Origin: Bacillus sp. V3B
GTDB taxonomy: Bacteria; Bacillota; Bacilli; Bacillales; Cytobacillaceae
DNA: 64,000 nt
Direction: 5' to 3'
Assembly (NCBI RefSeq): GCF_024494465.1
Contig: NZ_JAETXM010000006.1
Span: forward strand, 62,001 to 126,000
Below the pieces are notes generated by a model. The model did not search any database. It was not told the origin of the DNA and was given only the letters and a program-made list of their open reading frames with translations. Position numbers and translations under genes: made by a program. Of this stretch, positions 60,711 to 64,000 are shown piece by piece. Each line of letters begins with the position of its first letter. The first letter of the stretch is position 1.

Positions 60711-62648
60711 ATGAGCGCCATAGCAGGGATCGTAAACTTTAATAAAGAGCCAATACATATAGAGGAAATTCAGAATGTTATGAAATCATTAGAGAAGTTT
60801 CCAGCAAATGATATTCAAGTTTGGCAGAACGAAAATGTCTTCCTTGGATGTCATGCTCAATGGATCACACCTGAGTCCATCGGAGAACCCCTTCCCTTTT
60901 ATGACTCTGAAAGACAATGCACGATTACAGCTGACGCGATCATTGATAATCGTGAAGAATTGTTTGAACGGTTGCAAGTGGATCGTGGCAAAAGAAAGAT
61001 AATGCCAGATAGCCAGTTGATCCTTCTTGCCTATTATAAATGGGGTGAAGATACCCCTAAATATTTAGTTGGAGACTTTGCGTTTATGATTTGGGATGAG
61101 CGGGAGAAGAAGTTGTTTGGGGCTAGGGATTTTTCCGGGAGCCGGACGCTTTATTATTATCACGATCAGAACCACTTCGCCTTTTGTACTGTCATGATGC
61201 CACTGTTTAAGTTGCCTTATATAAAAAAGGAATTAAACGAGGAGTGGTTGGCAGAGTTTTTGGCCATATCCTCAGTCATTGATACAGTGGATACTTCAAC
61301 AACTGTTTATCAAAGGGTTTTACAGGTACCTCCTTCTCACTCTATTACAATTAAAGAAGGTAGAATCTCACTCTCAAGATATTGCACAATCATTCAAGGA
61401 GAAAAACTACAGCTTAAATCCGATCAAGAATATATAGAAGCATTTCAGGATGTATTTCAAGTGGCTGTCACTTCGAGGATACGTACACATCGCAATGTAG
61501 GAGCACACTTGAGCGGGGGATTAGATTCAGGCTCAATTGTTGGCTTTGCTGCTAAAGCTTTGAAAAAGGAACATAAACAATTACAAACATATAGTTATGT
61601 GCCTCCAAATGATTTTGATGATTTTACACCCAAATCGAGAATTGCCAATGAAAAAGAATATATTCATGCTACAGCCGAATATGTAGGAGATATAAAAGAA
61701 AACCTTTTTGATTTTGCAGGAAGTAATCCATATTTGGAGATAAATAATTTTTTAGAAACAATGGAGATGCCATATAAATTCTTTGAAAATTCCGTATGGT
61801 TAAAAGGAATCTATGAAACTGCTCATAAGGATGATTTGGGGATTTTGCTTAATGGAGGGAGGGGGAATTTAACGATATCTTGGGGACCAGCACTAGAATA
61901 TTATGCCACTCTCTTAAAAAAAATTAAAATCCATCGTCTTTTTTATGAGATCGGTCCTTATAGTAAAAATACTGGAATGAAGAAATCACAAATTCTTTCC
62001 TATATAGGAAAAATTGCCTTTCCACTTGTAAATCGGATTTCCCCGTTATTTGAACCGATTAATTCAACTATACTCGTTAATCCAGAGTTAGCCAAAAGGA
62101 CGAATGTATTTGAAAAACTTAAAAATCATGGCATTGATGTAGATCGATCTTCTTTGCCAGATTTATATGAAGAAAGAAAACGGCATTTTGGAGAGTTATT
62201 CCATTGGAGTGCTACCAATACATTAGGAACAAAACTATCCTTACAGTATTCATTATGGAAGAGAGATCCCACAAATGATTTACGGGTTGTTCGCTTTTGT
62301 TTATCGGTTCCGGAAGAACAATATGTTCAAAATGGAATAGATCGAGCACTTATTCGAAGGTCAACTAAAGATATTTTACCTGATAAGGTTCGATTAAACC
62401 AACGGGTTAGAGGAGTACAAGGAGTAGATTGGGTTCATCGTATGACACCAACTTGGGATTTGTTTATAGATGAACTTCAAAAACTAAAAGAGGACAAATC
62501 TATTTTTAATTATCTAAATTCACAGGTAGTTAAGAACGCCATATCAAAGGTGGAGGAAGGACCACGTGCAGGGTATGCTATCAATGGGGATTATCGGATA
62601 GCGATACGCAGTTTAATCGTTTACCGATTTATTAAGAGTATGACTTGA
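60711..62648 (+). CDS. Lasso peptide cyclase (asparagine synthetase-like C protein)
   Basis: A 645-aa asparagine synthase B homologue. The N-terminal glutaminase-like domain (about 1-205) begins MSAIAGIV and so lacks the Cys2 nucleophile needed for glutamine use. The synthetase domain has the PP-loop SGGLDSGS (about residue 269). This is the known form of lasso C proteins, which adenylate an Asp/Glu side chain of the core peptide and close the macrolactam ring. The precursor gene starts 15 bp after its stop, which settles the role. GGGAGGAACCG precedes ATG 60711. Confidence 0.92.
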   Translation: MSAIAGIVNFNKEPIHIEEIQNVMKSLEKFPANDIQVWQNENVFLGCHAQWITPESIGEPLPFYDSERQCTITADAIIDNREELFERLQVDRGKRKIMPDSQLILLAYYKWGEDTPKYLVGDFAFMIWDEREKKLFGARDFSGSRTLYYYHDQNHFAFCTVMMPLFKLPYIKKELNEEWLAEFLAISSVIDTVDTSTTVYQRVLQVPPSHSITIKEGRISLSRYCTIIQGEKLQLKSDQEYIEAFQDVFQVAVTSRIRTHRNVGAHLSGGLDSGSIVGFAAKALKKEHKQLQTYSYVPPNDFDDFTPKSRIANEKEYIHATAEYVGDIKENLFDFAGSNPYLEINNFLETMEMPYKFFENSVWLKGIYETAHKDDLGILLNGGRGNLTISWGPALEYYATLLKKIKIHRLFYEIGPYSKNTGMKKSQILSYIGKIAFPLVNRISPLFEPINSTILVNPELAKRTNVFEKLKNHGIDVDRSSLPDLYEERKRHFGELFHWSATNTLGTKLSLQYSLWKRDPTNDLRVVRFCLSVPEEQYVQNGIDRALIRRSTKDILPDKVRLNQRVRGVQGVDWVHRMTPTWDLFIDELQKLKEDKSIFNYLNSQVVKNAISKVEEGPRAGYAINGDYRIAIRSLIVYRFIKSMT

Positions 62649-62663
62649 AGGGAGGTGACAAAT

Positions 62664-62792
62664 ATGAAAGAGTGGAAAAAACCACAATTAGAGATACTTA
62701 ACATTGAAATGACAATGGCTGCAGGTTATGAAGGCTATCATGATGAAGCTTACAATGGCGAACCAGCATATGGTCCGCATCACGAATCGTAA
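62664..62792 (+). CDS. Lasso peptide precursor (A), paeninodin type, 42 aa
   Basis: A ribosome site (GGGAGGTGAC) precedes ATG 62664. The leader MKEWKKPQLEILNIEMTM (residues 1-18) has a W-x-x-P element in the place of the Y-x-x-P recognised by B1 proteins. It ends with Thr at -2, a hallmark of lasso leaders. The predicted core is residues 19-42: AAGYEGYHD, then E, then AYNGEPAYGPHHES. With Ala19 as core residue 1, Asp27 is residue 9, giving a 9-residue Ala1-Asp9 ring as in paeninodin. The C-terminal Ser42 is the expected site for the kinase encoded next. Cleavage and ring positions are inference. Confidence 0.92.
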   Translation: MKEWKKPQLEILNIEMTMAAGYEGYHDEAYNGEPAYGPHHES

Positions 62793-62823
62793 TTATTTTA
62801 GAATACTGTTTTAATGTTTTGCA

Positions 62824-62857
62824 GCCCTTATACCGAACATAAAGTATGAGGGCTTTT
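62824..62857 (+). terminator. Attenuator-like hairpin between precursor and maturation genes
   Basis: GCCCTTATAC (62824-62833) pairs with GTATGAGGGC (62844-62853) with one G-U, followed by TTTT. The short U-run suggests partial termination, which would give more precursor than enzyme mRNA. Confidence 0.7.
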
Positions 62858-62897
62858 GCATTAATATTTTTTTGATTAGCCATTTGGAGTGATTAGA

Positions 62898-63845
62898 ATG
62901 CTAGAAATTATAAAAAAAAACATTTACAAAGCCTTTGGATTAAATATATTAAGTGAAATTCCTTTACCAGAATTAATGACCATTGGTAATCAAATAGAGG
63001 ATCCGGATATCCTAATCAAAATTGAAGATTTATCCCATCTATGGTCAAAATTAGCGGATCATCCATATAGTTTTGTAGTAAAAGAAGATTTTGTTATGTT
63101 TCAACTCCCTGAGGTTGCTATTTTTTCAATACAAAAGGGAAATAAAATTACTGTTACACCTTTGAAAGAAGCAAATGAGGATCAAATTAGGCTTTATATC
63201 CTTGGAACATGTATGGGTGCCTTATTAATGCAAAAGAACATTCTACCATTACATGGAAGTGCTATTGCTATTGATGGAAAGGCATATGCCATTGTTGGAG
63301 AATCTGGTGCTGGAAAGTCTACGTTAGCGTCGGCTTTTTTGAGCCAAGGATATCAGCTATTAAGTGATGATGTAATTGCTGTAACGGTTTCAGAAAAAGG
63401 TCATACTCCCTATGTTATCCCATCATACCCTCAGCAAAAGCTCTGGCAAGAGAGTTTGAACCAGTTTGGAATAGAAAATAATCATTTCCGTCCCATATTC
63501 CAAAGAGAAACAAAATTTGCCGTTCCAGTTGCTGATAAGTTTTCCCATGACTCATTGCCCTTAGGAGGTATATTTGAATTAGTAAAGGGAGAGAGAGAAA
63601 AAATTGGGCTTTACCGAATTGAAAAATTACAACGATTAAATACATTATTTCGTCATACATATCGTAATTTTTTAATTCCAGGATTAAATTTAGTTGAGTG
63701 GCATTTCAATTACTCTACAAAAATTATTAATAAAATTGATGCTTTTACATTACATCGACCAACTAAAGGTTTTACTGCCTATGATTTGGCATTTCTGATA
63801 CTAACTTCAGTAAACAAGGAGGAATTAATAAATGCTAAATACTAA
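62898..63845 (+). CDS. Lasso precursor peptide kinase (HPr kinase-like)
   Basis: A 315-aa protein of the HPr kinase-like group found in Bacillales lasso clusters. LPLHGSAIAI leads into the Walker A AIVGESGAGKSTLASAF (about residue 134), then the acidic LLSDDVIAV (about 158), and LPLGGIFEL. Homologues such as the paeninodin kinase phosphorylate the C-terminal Ser of the precursor, and this precursor does end in Ser. ATG 62898, 8 bp after GGAG, is preferred to the in-frame GTG at 62889. Its 3' end overlaps the B1 gene by 14 bp. Confidence 0.9.
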   Translation: MLEIIKKNIYKAFGLNILSEIPLPELMTIGNQIEDPDILIKIEDLSHLWSKLADHPYSFVVKEDFVMFQLPEVAIFSIQKGNKITVTPLKEANEDQIRLYILGTCMGALLMQKNILPLHGSAIAIDGKAYAIVGESGAGKSTLASAFLSQGYQLLSDDVIAVTVSEKGHTPYVIPSYPQQKLWQESLNQFGIENNHFRPIFQRETKFAVPVADKFSHDSLPLGGIFELVKGEREKIGLYRIEKLQRLNTLFRHTYRNFLIPGLNLVEWHFNYSTKIINKIDAFTLHRPTKGFTAYDLAFLILTSVNKEELINAKY

Positions 63846-64000
63846 GAAAATCACTTTGAATTATACAGTTTCACAAAGGGAAGGAAATATTGTTAGTGAT
63901 ATGGATGGAGAAAAAGTGATGATGAGCATTCAAAATGGTAAATATTATAATCTTGGAGAAATAGGTGGAGTCATTTGGGATTTGATAAAAGCTCCAATCA
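63832..64000 (+). CDS. PqqD-like lasso leader-binding protein B1 (5' part, runs off the window)
   Basis: ATG 63832 follows AAGGAGG inside the kinase gene. The visible 56 residues include VSDMDGEKVMMSIQNGKYYN and LGEIGGVIWDLI. This is the PqqD/RRE fold pattern (D...g..vLLd...g.y..Ln..g..IW.ll). B1 proteins bind the lasso leader and present it to the B2 protease, which should lie just beyond the window together with any transporter. Confidence 0.9.
   Translation, partial: MLNTKKITLNYTVSQREGNIVSDMDGEKVMMSIQNGKYYNLGEIGGVIWDLIKAPI

Noticed and set aside
60518-60742. Open frame of 74 aa before the lasso cyclase gene
   Set aside because: It overlaps the promoter and the cyclase ribosome site, has no ribosome site of its own, and its composition looks random.

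Overview
This window is a low-GC chromosome segment from an endospore-former of the Bacillaceae. The evidence is strong AGGAGG-type ribosome sites, GTG/TTG starts, a Bacillus subtilis-like nas nitrate assimilation set, YuzB, YxiN/DbpA and OpuD homologues, 7-1-7 Fur operators and TnrA/GlnR-type boxes. I cannot name the genus with confidence. No rRNA, tRNA, CRISPR array or intact transposase was seen.

Iron region (about 0.4-19.4 kb). An encapsulin nanocompartment locus comes first: IMEF-type iron-mineralising cargo, encapsulin shell, and a 2Fe-2S ferredoxin with its own N-terminal targeting peptide. A perfect Fur box sits between the ferredoxin and a divergent uncharacterised gene. A Fur-controlled seven-gene NIS siderophore operon follows (dat, ddc, two IucA/IucC synthetases, acetyltransferase, N-hydroxylase, MFS), with the gene content expected for schizokinen. 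Then come a ferric-hydroxamate ABC importer (lipoprotein, two FecCD permeases, ATPase) and an FhuF-type reductase. Together they make, export, import, reduce and store iron. Fossil fragments of another FecCD permease and of an Rpn-type nuclease lie just upstream of the siderophore operon.

Mixed region (19.6-33 kb). Here are a short-chain dehydrogenase without the usual Tyr/Lys pair, purU, two decayed transporters, an acetate transporter, a NarK-like transporter, a PAS-GGDEF-EAL protein, a hydrolase/acyl-CoA ligase pair, a RecB-like Fe-S nuclease and a YuzB-like protein.

Nitrogen region (33-43.4 kb). nasB, nasC, a nitrate transporter, nasD, nasE and a sirohaem uroporphyrinogen methyltransferase form an assimilatory nitrate/nitrite pathway. 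TGTNA-N7-TNACA boxes precede nasB, nasD and the NarK-like gene.

Housekeeping region (43.5-60.4 kb). This holds an RlmN-like enzyme, a glutaredoxin-thioredoxin reductase fusion, an RNA methyltransferase, DbpA helicase, TatA, a BCCT transporter, an MCP, DUF3147 and GtrA proteins, and a P-type ATPase behind a yybP-ykoY manganese riboswitch.

The right end (60.5-64 kb) enters a lasso peptide cluster of the kinase-containing paeninodin type: cyclase, 42-aa precursor, HPr-kinase-like precursor kinase and the start of the PqqD-like B1 protein. The cluster continues beyond the window.

Scattered through the window are four co-oriented copies of a structured-RNA repeat resembling HEARO/IscB omegaRNA, an IS605-type right-end remnant, three diverged copies of a 75-130-bp intergenic repeat, and palindromes centred on GGTGTCTGACACC.
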